Source: Arthrobacter sp. ISL-48
Lineage (GTDB): Bacteria > Actinomycetota > Actinomycetes > Actinomycetales > Micrococcaceae
NCBI RefSeq assembly: GCF_018613805.1
Contig: NZ_JAGGPL010000008.1
Location: 62,001 to 126,000, forward strand
Direction: 5' to 3'
DNA: 64,000 nucleotides
The position numbers and the translations under genes are program-made. The notes below the pieces were generated by a model. That model was not told the DNA's origin. It searched no databases and was given only the letters and a program-made list of their open reading frames with translations. Below are positions 56,330-64,000 of this stretch, one piece after another. The first letter of the stretch is position 1. Each line of letters begins with the position of its first letter.

Positions 56330-57466
56330 TTAGACGGAACGCTGCCCGGGCCCGTTGTATGCACTCAGCGGCCGGATGAGGGAGTTCGCTGCCGCTTGTT
56401 CCATGATGTGCGCGGTCCAGCCCGTGATGCGGCTGGCGACGAAGATCGGTGTGAAGGTGGGGGTGTCGAAGCCCATCAGGTGGTAGGTGGGTCCGGCGGG
56501 GTAGTCGAGGTTGGGCTTGATGGCCTTGGCCGCGTCCATGGCCTGCTCCAGCCCGTTGTAGAGCCCCAGGAGTTCGGGCCGGCCGTAGTGGGCGATCATC
56601 TTGTCCAGGGCTGCCTTCATGGTGGGGACACGGGAGTCGCCGTCCTTGTAGACGCGGTGGCCGAAGCCCATGACTTTTTTCTTCTGCGCCAGGGCGTCCT
56701 CCATCCAGGTCTTCGCGCGGGCGGCGGCGTCCTCGAGCGATTCCTCGGGCCGGATGCCGATTTCGTCGAAGGTGTGCATGACGGCTTCGTTGGCGCCGCC
56801 GTGCAGGGGGCCTTTGAGGGCTCCGATGGCAGCGGTCACGGCGGAGTGCAGGTCTGAGAGGGTGGAGGTGACCACACGGGCGGTGAAGGTTGAGGCGTTG
56901 AAGGAGTGTTCTGCGTACAGGATCATCGAGACGTCGAATGCCGCGACGACCTCGTCCACGGGATCTTCGCCGAAGGTCATCCACAGGAAGTTGGCCGAGT
57001 AGCCCAGGTCATCCCGGGGTTCCACGACGTCCTCGCCACGACGGCGGCGCTGGTCATAGGCTACGACGGCGGGCATGGCCGCCCACAGGTCTACGGCCTT
57101 CGTCATGTTGGCCTCAGGCGAGGAGTCCTCCGCGAGATTGTGCCGTGCTCCCAGGACAGAGGCCGCCGTGCGGCAGACGTCCATGGGGTGGGCGTCGGTG
57201 GGCAGGGTGTCGATCATGGCCTTGAGCGCAGGGTCGAGCGCCCGGCCGGCCCTTTCACGGGCAGTGAATTCGGCAAGTTGGTCCGGGGTAGGGAGTTCGC
57301 CGTTCCAGAGCAGGTAGGCGACTTCCTCGAAGGTGCATTTGGCGGCGAGCTCCTGGACCGGATATCCCCGGTACAGCAGTGAGTTGGTTTCCGCGTTGAC
57401 CTTCGAGACGGCGGTGTAGTCCACCACGACGCCGGCGAGGCCTTTTTTGATCTCTGTATCAGCCAT
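56330..57466 (-). CDS. prpC: 2-methylcitrate synthase / citrate synthase
   Basis: A protein of 378 residues from ATG 57466 (AAGGAG seven bases upstream), the length of the short methylcitrate synthases. Motifs are EHSFNASTFTARVVTSTLSD, GALKGPLHGGANEAV and KVMGFGHRVYKDGDSR, with the catalytic His pair and a later Asp in FDTPTFTPIF. It joins propionyl-CoA and oxaloacetate. It is the last gene of gntR-prpD-prpB-prpC. Confidence 0.94.
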   Translation of the reverse strand: MADTEIKKGLAGVVVDYTAVSKVNAETNSLLYRGYPVQELAAKCTFEEVAYLLWNGELPTPDQLAEFTARERAGRALDPALKAMIDTLPTDAHPMDVCRTAASVLGARHNLAEDSSPEANMTKAVDLWAAMPAVVAYDQRRRRGEDVVEPRDDLGYSANFLWMTFGEDPVDEVVAAFDVSMILYAEHSFNASTFTARVVTSTLSDLHSAVTAAIGALKGPLHGGANEAVMHTFDEIGIRPEESLEDAAARAKTWMEDALAQKKKVMGFGHRVYKDGDSRVPTMKAALDKMIAHYGRPELLGLYNGLEQAMDAAKAIKPNLDYPAGPTYHLMGFDTPTFTPIFVASRITGWTAHIMEQAAANSLIRPLSAYNGPGQRSV

Positions 57467-57494
57467 GCTGAACTCCTTCGTTGCAGTTCTCGTA

Positions 57495-58400
57495 TTAGTG
57501 AATATCGGGGATCTGGAAATTGAAGACGCCCGAGTCGAATTTGTTGTAGGCCTCGTAGTCGACAAGGTCATACAACCGCGCGCGCGTCAGCATCTGCGCT
57601 ACCTGCCCCTCCTGTGTCCCGGCGTCCCTGAGGGCATCCAGGGTGCGTTCCGCGGCGCCCATAGCACTGCGGAGCAGGGTGACAGGGTAGATGACCATGT
57701 TCACGCCGACTGCCTGGAGTTGGTCCACGGTGAAGAGGTCGCTTTTGCCGAACTCTGTCATGTTGGCCAGGATCGGGACGTCGACGGCGTCGCGGATGGC
57801 CTGGAATTCGGACAGGTCCTTCATGGCCTCGGGGAAGATGGCGTCGGCGCCGGCTTCCACGAGGGCCTTCGCCCGGTCCTGTGCGGCCTGCAGGCCTTCG
57901 GTGGCGCGGATGTCGGTCCGGGCCATGATGAGGAAGTTCGGGTCCCGTCGGGCATCGGCGGCGGCGCGGATGCGTTTGGTCGCGGTGTCCAGGTCCACCA
58001 CGTTTTTGCCGTCCAGGTGCCCGCAGCGTTTGGGGTTGAACTGGTCCTCGATGTGCAGCCCGGCCAGGCCGGCGTTTTCGATTTCCTGGACGGTCCGGGC
58101 CACGTTCATGGGCTCACCGAACCCGGTGTCGGCGTCCACTAGGGAGGGCAGATCGGTCATCCGGGCGATCTGCCCGGCACGGGTGGCCACCTCGGTCAGC
58201 GTGGTCAGTCCGATGTCCGGCAGGCCGAGGTCATTGGCCAGGACCGCGCCGGAAATGTAGACACCGGCGAAGCCTTTCTCCTCGATCAGCCGTGCGGAGA
58301 GCGGGTTGAACGCGCCGGGGAACTGCGCGATGGTGCCGGACGCGAGCAGCTCCCGCAGCTTGACGCGCTTCTGCTCCGGGGTGGTCTTTGAGTACAGCAT
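57495..58400 (-). CDS. prpB: 2-methylisocitrate lyase
   Basis: A protein of 301 residues of the ICL/PEP mutase family. The signature KRCGHLDGK holds the catalytic Cys; DADTGFGEPMN and EDQFNPKRC bind magnesium and substrate. It splits 2-methylisocitrate to pyruvate and succinate. Its ATG directly abuts the prpD stop, and prpC follows after 28 bases. Confidence 0.95.
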   Translation of the reverse strand: MLYSKTTPEQKRVKLRELLASGTIAQFPGAFNPLSARLIEEKGFAGVYISGAVLANDLGLPDIGLTTLTEVATRAGQIARMTDLPSLVDADTGFGEPMNVARTVQEIENAGLAGLHIEDQFNPKRCGHLDGKNVVDLDTATKRIRAAADARRDPNFLIMARTDIRATEGLQAAQDRAKALVEAGADAIFPEAMKDLSEFQAIRDAVDVPILANMTEFGKSDLFTVDQLQAVGVNMVIYPVTLLRSAMGAAERTLDALRDAGTQEGQVAQMLTRARLYDLVDYEAYNKFDSGVFNFQIPDIH

Positions 58401-59921
58401 TTAGAACAGTCCCTCCGGCGCGTCAGAGAGGTTGATGATGCCGGGGGCGGCGGTGATGTTCAGCTGGTCCAGCTCGCCCGGGCCCAGGTCCGGAAGGGCT
58501 TCGGCGGCGGCGAGGAAACGCTCTATTTCGGCTTCCTCCACAAGTCCGGCTGCCAGCGTGCGGAACTTGTTGAGGTACTGCTGGCGGGCAAACGGGCGGG
58601 CGCCGAGCGGGTGGGCGTCGGCCACGGCGATCTCATCGGTAATGACGGTCCCGTCGGTGAGGACAATCTCGACCGATCCGCCGAAGGCTTTTTCGTTGAT
58701 GTCCAGCGAGTGGTAGCGGCGGGTCCACTCGGGGTCTTCCTCGGTGCTGACCTTATGCCAGAGGTCCACGGTGTCGGGCCGGGCGGCGCGTTCGGGGGAG
58801 TAGGAGTGAACGTGGTGCCAGGATCCGTCCTGCAGGGCCACGGTGAAGATGTACGGGATGGAGTGGTCCAGGGTCTCCCGTGAGGCGGTGGGGTCGTACT
58901 TCTGCGGGTCGTTGGCGCCGGAGCCGATCACGTAGTGCGTGTGGTGGCTCGTCTTGATCAGGACCGACTTCACGTTGGCGGGGTCAGTGGCCTCCGGGTG
59001 CTCCTTGTGCAGCTTGCGGGCCAGATCGATCCAGGCCTGGGCCTGGTATTCGGCGGAGTGTTCCTTGGTGTAGGTGTCCATGATGGCGCGCTTTTCCTCG
59101 CCGGCCTCGGGCAGCGGGACCTCGTAGGCGGCCTCTGGGCCATCCAGCATCCAGGCAATGACGCCGTCCTCGCCTTCGTAAATCGGCACCGGGGAGGTCT
59201 GCCCGCGCATCGCACGGTCCACGGCTTCGACGGCCATCTTCCCGGCGAACGCCGGGGCGTGGGCTTTCCAGGTGGAAATTTCGCCCTTGCGGGACTGGCG
59301 GGTCGCGGTGGTGGTGTGCAGCGCCTGGCCAACGGACTGGAAGATCGTCTCGACGTCGAGTCCCAGCAGCGTGCCGATGCCCGCAGCGGCGGACGGGCCG
59401 AGGTGGGCCACGTGGTCGATCTTGTGCTGGTGCAGGCAGATCGCCTTGACCAGATTCACCTGGATCTCATAGCCGGTGGCGATACCGCGGATCAGGTCCG
59501 CCCCGCTTGCTCCGACGTGCTGCGCGACGGCCAGGATCGGCGGGATGTTATCCCCGGGATGGGAATACTCGGCAGCCAGGAACGTGTCGTGGTAATCGAG
59601 TTCGCGGACCGCCACGCCGTTGGCCCAGGCAGCCCATTCGGGGGACACCCGGTCCGTGATGCCGAAGACGCCGGCGCCCTTGCCGTTCGTTGTAGGCGCG
59701 TGGGTCAGGGCCTGGGCACGGGCGGCGACGATCGGGCCGCGGTTCAGGGATGCGATGGCCACGGACGCGTTGTCGATGACCCGGTTGATCACCATCTCAG
59801 CTACCAATGGTGCAACCTCGACGGAGTCGGCGGCGACCACCGCAATCTTGTGGGCCAACTGGTCTTCACGGGCGAGGTTCTCTTCGCTCTTGTAAACACG
59901 GACGTGGTTGAGCTTAACCAT
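58401..59921 (-). CDS. prpD: 2-methylcitrate dehydratase
   Basis: A protein of 506 residues of the MmgE/PrpD family. Typical parts are [67 protein letters not shown] and [30 protein letters not shown] (in parts). It dehydrates 2-methylcitrate to methylaconitate. It starts 9 bases after the gntR stop, so regulator and enzymes form one transcript. Confidence 0.94.
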   Translation of the reverse strand: MVKLNHVRVYKSEENLAREDQLAHKIAVVAADSVEVAPLVAEMVINRVIDNASVAIASLNRGPIVAARAQALTHAPTTNGKGAGVFGITDRVSPEWAAWANGVAVRELDYHDTFLAAEYSHPGDNIPPILAVAQHVGASGADLIRGIATGYEIQVNLVKAICLHQHKIDHVAHLGPSAAAGIGTLLGLDVETIFQSVGQALHTTTATRQSRKGEISTWKAHAPAFAGKMAVEAVDRAMRGQTSPVPIYEGEDGVIAWMLDGPEAAYEVPLPEAGEEKRAIMDTYTKEHSAEYQAQAWIDLARKLHKEHPEATDPANVKSVLIKTSHHTHYVIGSGANDPQKYDPTASRETLDHSIPYIFTVALQDGSWHHVHSYSPERAARPDTVDLWHKVSTEEDPEWTRRYHSLDINEKAFGGSVEIVLTDGTVITDEIAVADAHPLGARPFARQQYLNKFRTLAAGLVEEAEIERFLAAAEALPDLGPGELDQLNITAAPGIINLSDAPEGLF

Positions 59922-59930
59922 GGGGCTCCT

Positions 59931-60590
59931 TCAGTGGGGCGTGTGGGTGGCTTTGATATGGGAAAGGCTGCGGTGCAAATGAACAGTTGTGGCCGCCTCG
60001 GCAAGCCGGGGATTCCCCGCGACTATGGCCTCGGCAATGGCAGCGTGCTCCGCGGCAGCGGCTGTGAGCCTGCCATCGTCGTCGGCCGCCAGCCGCCGGA
60101 CCCGGACAAGGTGCACGCGCAAGCTGCGCATGGCCTGGGCAAGGTAGGAGTTGGCGATAGCGGCGTCGATGGCCTCATCCAACCGGCCCACCAGCGCGTA
60201 ATAGGCGTGGCGGGTGGGGTCAGCCGCGCCCAGGAGCAATGGAGCGTCACGGAGTTCCGCGTGGAGCGCAGCGAAGACGCTGGCCTCTCCCCGTTGCGCA
60301 GCCAGGGCTGCTGCCCTGCACTCTAGGATTTCGCGCAACTCGAAGAGCTCGTCGACGTCCTCCAACGAGATATCGGTGACGACGACGCCGCGACCCCGGG
60401 CAGTCTGCGTGAGACCTTCGGCGCTTAGTCTGCCAAGGGCCTCCCGGAGAGGTGTTCGGGAGAGGCCGAGCCGTTCAGATTGTTCGACTTCAGCCAGAAC
60501 AGTTCCCGGCAGAAGACGCCACTCGACGATGTCTTCACGGAGGGTCCTGTAAGCCCGTTCACTGGCACGCATAAAAGCGAGTGTATACAT
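59931..60590 (-). CDS. GntR-family (FadR-subfamily, FCD domain) regulator of the prp operon
   Basis: A protein of up to 219 residues. The winged helix (about 12-75) has SERAYRTLREDIVEW and LGLSRTPLREALGRLSAEGL, and an FCD ligand domain follows (ELREILECRAAALAA onward). The start may be ATG 60590 or ATG 60572; neither has a ribosome site, so a leaderless transcript is possible. TGTATACA boxes at 60582 and 60634 suggest autoregulation. The ligand may be a methylcitrate-cycle intermediate. Confidence 0.88.
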   Translation of the reverse strand: MYTLAFMRASERAYRTLREDIVEWRLLPGTVLAEVEQSERLGLSRTPLREALGRLSAEGLTQTARGRGVVVTDISLEDVDELFELREILECRAAALAAQRGEASVFAALHAELRDAPLLLGAADPTRHAYYALVGRLDEAIDAAIANSYLAQAMRSLRVHLVRVRRLAADDDGRLTAAAAEHAAIAEAIVAGNPRLAEAATTVHLHRSLSHIKATHTPH

Positions 60591-60641
60591 AGTCGGGATT
60601 CGAGCGCAATAAAACGAAGAAAACCGCGCACCTTGTATACA
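60582..60641. promoter_or_regulatory. Paired TGTATACA operator boxes of gntR-prpDBC
   Basis: The 8-base palindrome TGTATACA occurs at 60582-60589 and 60634-60641, 52 bases apart, close to five helical turns. One overlaps the first possible gntR start codon. This fits cooperative binding by a GntR dimer. Confidence 0.6.
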
Positions 60642-60647
60642 TTAGAT

Positions 60648-60800
60648 GTTTGGAGGCAGGTATTCCGGGAACGCCTGGGTGAATGGCCAGTGCAGGAACT
60701 GGCGGAATTGGCCCGCTACATGGGGAGGCTGACTTCCATGTACGAGTGTGACGGGTTCCCGAAGGATGGGCCCGCGGCACGCGACGACGAGGACAGCTGA
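60648..60800 (+). pseudogene. Possible C-terminal remnant of a regulator
   Basis: The frame VFRERLGEWPVQELAELARYMGRLTSMYE ... ends in a stop at 60800 and resembles the last helix of MarR-type regulators. No start, DNA-binding part or ribosome site precedes it. The 360 bases between gntR and pntA hold nothing else I recognise. Confidence 0.35.
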
Positions 60801-60950
60801 CGGGTGTCTCGGGACGAAGGTGTTCCCGAAGACACTGAGGGAGAGTCAGCGACACATCTTGCTGGCTGGTTCTTTGGAGAAGCGAATTGATACCTGGTAC
60901 GCCGGGCCGCGGAATTCTGCGGCCGGTTGGTTGGACGAAAGAGAGTAAAA

Positions 60951-62516
60951 GTGACACGTATTGGCATCGTGGCCGAGTTGGGTCGCGAGACGAGGGTGGC
61001 GGCGACGCCTGCCACTGTCAGGCAGCTGTTGGGGCTGGGTTACGAGGTTGTGGTTGAGAAGGGCGCGGGGGAGTCCGCGTCCTTCCGCGACGATGCGTAT
61101 GCCGAGGCGGGTGCCCTGATTGTGGGCGCCGATGAGGCGTGGGGCAGTGAGGTTGTGCTGAGGGTCAATCCGCCTACTGAGGATGAGATCGGCCGTTTGG
61201 CCGAGGGTGCGACGCTCATTGGCTCGTTGAGCCCTGGGCTGCGGCCGGAGCTGGTGGAGGCGTTGGCGGCGCGGCCGATTACGGCGCTGGCGTTGGATGC
61301 GGTGCCGCGGATTTCCCGGGCGCAGTCGATGGATGTGCTGAGCTCGATGGCGAACATTGCCGGGTACCGGGCTGTGATTGAGGCCGCGCACGAGTTCGGC
61401 CGGTTCTTCACGGGCCAGGTGACGGCGGCGGGCAAGGTGCCGCCGGCGAAGGTGCTGGTTGCCGGCGCCGGGGTTGCGGGTTTGGCAGCGATCGGCGCGG
61501 CGTCCAGTTTGGGTGCGATCGTGCGGGCGACTGATCCGAGGCCTGAGGTCGCTGACCAGGTGAAGTCCATCGGCGGGACCTACCTCAAGGTCGAGGTCGA
61601 GGAGGAGATGAAGTCCACTGACGGGTACGCGAAGGCCACGTCCGAAGCGTACGACCGGCGCGCCGCGGAGACTTACACGGAGCAGGCCAGGGATGTGGAC
61701 ATCATCATCACCACGGCCCTGATTCCGGGGCGTCCTGCGCCGAAGCTGCTCACGGCCGAGGATGTGGCGGGCATGAAGCCGGGCAGCGTGATCGTCGACA
61801 TGGCTGCCGGGCAGGGCGGGAACGTGGAAGGCTCGGTCGCCGGGGAACGGGTGGTCACGGACAACGGGGTGGTGATCCTGGGCTACACGGATCTTCCGGC
61901 CCGGTTGCCGGCCCAGGCCTCCCAGTTGTACGGGACGAACATGCTGAACCTCCTCAAGCTTCTGACCAAGGACAAGGACGGGGTCCTGCGGATTGATTTT
62001 GAGGACGTCGTCCAGCGGTCGGTGACCGTGGTGCGGGACGGTGAGAAAACCTGGCCCCCGCCACCGGTCCAGGTCTCCGCCGCGCCCCCGGCGCAGGCTC
62101 AAGCCATCCAGACCGGTGAGGGCGCTACCGGAACGTCTGCGAAGAAGACCGGGCTGGGACCGGTCGGTAAGGCCGCCCTGTTTGCCGCGGGCATCGCTGT
62201 GCTGTTTGGGATCAACGCGGTGGCCCCGGCGCCGCTGCCGCAGCACTTCACGGTGCTTATGCTCTCGGTCGTGGTCGGCTTCTATGTCATCGGGAAGGTG
62301 CACCACGCCCTGCACACCCCGCTGATGTCCGTCACCAACGCGATCTCCGGGATCATCGTCGTCGGTGCGCTGCTGCAGGTCACCTCAGAGAACCTCCTCA
62401 TGCAGGTCCTGGCCGCCGTCGCGGTCCTGCTGGCCAGCATCAACATCTTCGGCGGCTTCGCCGTCACCCGACGCATGCTCGCGATGTTCTCCCGCGGAGA
62501 CGGGGCACGTAAATGA
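60951..62516 (+). CDS. pntA: Re/Si-specific NAD(P)+ transhydrogenase, alpha subunit
   Basis: A protein of 521 residues from GTG 60951 (GAGAG upstream). The NAD(H)-binding domain I occupies about 1-385 ([47 protein letters not shown] [12 protein letters not shown]). After a Pro/Ala linker, four membrane helices follow (about 405-515). It is a single alpha chain as in E. coli, not the split PntAA/PntAB form. With PntB it uses the proton gradient to drive NADPH formation. It overlaps the earlier possible pntB start. Confidence 0.95.
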   Translation: MTRIGIVAELGRETRVAATPATVRQLLGLGYEVVVEKGAGESASFRDDAYAEAGALIVGADEAWGSEVVLRVNPPTEDEIGRLAEGATLIGSLSPGLRPELVEALAARPITALALDAVPRISRAQSMDVLSSMANIAGYRAVIEAAHEFGRFFTGQVTAAGKVPPAKVLVAGAGVAGLAAIGAASSLGAIVRATDPRPEVADQVKSIGGTYLKVEVEEEMKSTDGYAKATSEAYDRRAAETYTEQARDVDIIITTALIPGRPAPKLLTAEDVAGMKPGSVIVDMAAGQGGNVEGSVAGERVVTDNGVVILGYTDLPARLPAQASQLYGTNMLNLLKLLTKDKDGVLRIDFEDVVQRSVTVVRDGEKTWPPPPVQVSAAPPAQAQAIQTGEGATGTSAKKTGLGPVGKAALFAAGIAVLFGINAVAPAPLPQHFTVLMLSVVVGFYVIGKVHHALHTPLMSVTNAISGIIVVGALLQVTSENLLMQVLAAVAVLLASINIFGGFAVTRRMLAMFSRGDGARK

Positions 62517-62563
62517 GCGCCGTACCCGAAGCAGCAGCCCGAATTCTATCGAGGAGCTTTACC

Positions 62564-63988
62564 GTGTCTGACACCGTCTCCGGTCCGTTGACCGCGGAAT
62601 CCATTGCGGGGGCGGCCTACGTCGTCGCGGCCCTGCTGTTTATCCTCAGCCTTGCCGGTCTGAGCAAGCATGAGAAGGCCCGGGCAGGTGTCATCTACGG
62701 CATCACCGGGATGGTCATCGCCCTCGCGGCCACTGTCTGGCTGACCCTCCAGGGCGCCTGGGGCAAAGACCACGCACTGACCGGCCTGGCCCTGCTCGTG
62801 GCAGCGGTCCTGGCGGGCGGCGCCATCGGGCTCTGGCGCGCCCGCGTGGTGGAAATGACCGGCATGCCCGAGCTCATCGCGCTGCTGCACAGCTTCGTGG
62901 GCTTGGCCGCAGTGCTCGTGGGCTGGAACGGCCACCTGGAGACTCCGGACCTTTCCGAGTCCCTCATGGACGTCCATCATGCCGAGGTCTTCATCGGCGT
63001 CTTCATCGGGGCCGTGACCTTCACCGGGTCCATCGTCGCGTTCCTGAAGCTCTCGGCACGGATGAAGTCCTCACCACTGATGCTCCCGGGCAAAAATGCC
63101 ATCAACCTTGGCGCCCTCGCCGCGTTCGTCGCCCTGACCGTCTGGTACGTCAACGACTCCCAGCTGTGGCTCCTCGTCGTCGTCACCCTCCTTGCCCTGG
63201 GGCTGGGCTGGCACCTGGTGGCCTCCATTGGCGGTGGTGACATGCCCGTCGTCGTGTCCATGCTTAACAGCTACTCCGGTTGGGCCGCGGCTGCGGCGGG
63301 CTTCCTGCTGAACAACGACCTGCTCATCATCACCGGCGCCCTGGTCGGTTCCTCGGGTGCTTATCTGTCCTACATCATGTGCAAGGCCATGAACCGGTCC
63401 TTTATCTCCGTGATCGCCGGCGGGTTCGGGATCGCCGCACCCACTGCAGCGAACAAAGAGTACGGTGAGCACCGCGAGATCACGGCCCAGGCCACCGCGG
63501 ACATGCTGACCAACGCCTCCAGCGTCGTCATCACTCCCGGCTACGGCATGGCAGTGGCCCAGGCCCAGTACCCTGTCGCCGAACTCGCCCACCAGCTGCG
63601 CGAACGCGGCGTGAACGTCAGGTTCGGGATCCACCCCGTCGCCGGCCGCCTGCCCGGGCACATGAACGTGCTCCTCGCCGAAGCGAAAGTCCCCTACGAC
63701 ATCGTCCTCGAAATGGACGAAATCAATGATGACCTCGACGGGACCTCCGTGGTCCTCGTCATCGGAGCGAACGACACCGTCAACCCCTCAGCGGCTGAGG
63801 ACCCGTCCAGCCCGATCGCCGGGATGCCCGTACTTCGGGTCTGGGAAGCCGAGAACGTCATCGTGTTCAAACGATCCATGGCCGCCGGCTACGCCGGCGT
63901 CCAAAACCCACTCTTCTTTCGTGACAACTCCCAGATGCTCTTCGGCGACGCCAAACAACGCGTCGAAGACATCCTCCGCGCATTCTAA
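62564..63988 (+). CDS. pntB: NAD(P)+ transhydrogenase, beta subunit
   Basis: A protein of 474 residues from GTG 62564, chosen for GAGGAG seven bases upstream; ATG 62513 overlapping the pntA stop is an alternative. About eight to nine membrane helices (1-260) come first, including [18 protein letters not shown] and [15 protein letters not shown]. The NADP(H)-binding domain III follows ([51 protein letters not shown]). It completes the proton-pumping enzyme. Confidence 0.96.
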   Translation: MSDTVSGPLTAESIAGAAYVVAALLFILSLAGLSKHEKARAGVIYGITGMVIALAATVWLTLQGAWGKDHALTGLALLVAAVLAGGAIGLWRARVVEMTGMPELIALLHSFVGLAAVLVGWNGHLETPDLSESLMDVHHAEVFIGVFIGAVTFTGSIVAFLKLSARMKSSPLMLPGKNAINLGALAAFVALTVWYVNDSQLWLLVVVTLLALGLGWHLVASIGGGDMPVVVSMLNSYSGWAAAAAGFLLNNDLLIITGALVGSSGAYLSYIMCKAMNRSFISVIAGGFGIAAPTAANKEYGEHREITAQATADMLTNASSVVITPGYGMAVAQAQYPVAELAHQLRERGVNVRFGIHPVAGRLPGHMNVLLAEAKVPYDIVLEMDEINDDLDGTSVVLVIGANDTVNPSAAEDPSSPIAGMPVLRVWEAENVIVFKRSMAAGYAGVQNPLFFRDNSQMLFGDAKQRVEDILRAF

Positions 63989-64000
63989 CGAGAGAGAAGA

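Overview
The window is chromosomal DNA from a high-GC Gram-positive actinobacterium, most likely Arthrobacter/Pseudarthrobacter or a close relative in the Micrococcaceae. The evidence is the GC-rich codon use, the many GTG/TTG starts and tight ATGA overlaps, actinobacterial families (DUF3000 beside RNase D, TIGR03085, TIGR02234, HGxxPAAW, an ANTAR response regulator of the PdtaR type, an Rv0909-like antitoxin), and the shared his/trp/lgt/gltBD/pyk order. Genus-level placement is inference. Nearly all genes are core metabolism; the accessory part is about 50.1-55.2 kb.

Layout. 0-5.8 kb: the 3' part of an ECF-type ABC ATPase, a P-loop protein, and a MacA/MacB-like exporter operon with a single-TM Gly-rich companion. 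5.8-9.4 kb: a fatty-acid beta-oxidation pair (fadB-like, thiolase) read leftward from a promoter with a palindromic operator between its -35 and -10. 9.4-20.9 kb: leftward rnd-DUF3000, threonine aldolase, SDR and DUF6421 genes, msrB, a sulfurtransferase-SufE-YbaK operon, then zapE and a lone small antitoxin-like gene. 21.0-21.9 kb: six tRNA genes (Val x3, Gly x2, Cys). 22.0-26.7 kb: a RecB-like nuclease-fold protein, def, fmt, rsmB, rpe. 26.77-30.9 kb: an FMN riboswitch, a short leader ORF coupled to ribD, and ribD-ribE-ribB-ribA-ribH. 31.0-34.3 kb: hisE, hisG, hisF, hisI. 34.4-41.3 kb: trpE, a Trp-associated membrane protein, a HGxxPAAW protein, trpC, trpB, trpA and lgt. 41.5-49.2 kb: gltBD and pyk, ending at a bidirectional terminator shared with the response regulator gene. 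55.4-64.0 kb: panD, a small unknown, a methylcitrate-cycle operon (gntR-prpD-prpB-prpC), and the transhydrogenase genes pntA-pntB.

The most unusual stretch lies just 3' of tRNA-Leu(CAA). A tyrosine integrase gene there is broken by a nonsense codon and two frameshifts. It is followed by an apparently intact ppsR-ppsA pair (PEP synthase and its regulatory kinase/phosphorylase). Beyond ppsA lies about 70 bp that reads as the 3' end of a second, diverged integrase gene, and then a broken small helix-turn-helix (excisionase-like) gene on the other strand. Both flanks keep the same junction, in which int and the HTH gene converge and share the four bases CTAG as their stop codons. So ppsR-ppsA sits between two decayed, diverged int/xis modules at a tRNA gene. 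This arrangement is read directly from the sequence; the history behind it is inference.

Functionally, beta-oxidation and the methylcitrate cycle feed acetyl- and propionyl-CoA into central metabolism, pyk and ppsA act in opposite directions at the PEP/pyruvate node, and the biosynthetic clusters supply flavin, His, Trp, Glu and pantothenate. I found no CRISPR array, complete prophage, insertion sequence or rRNA. No wholly new multi-gene system is apparent; the best leads are the int/xis-bracketed ppsR-ppsA locus, the rib leader ORF and hairpin, and the operator in the fad promoter.
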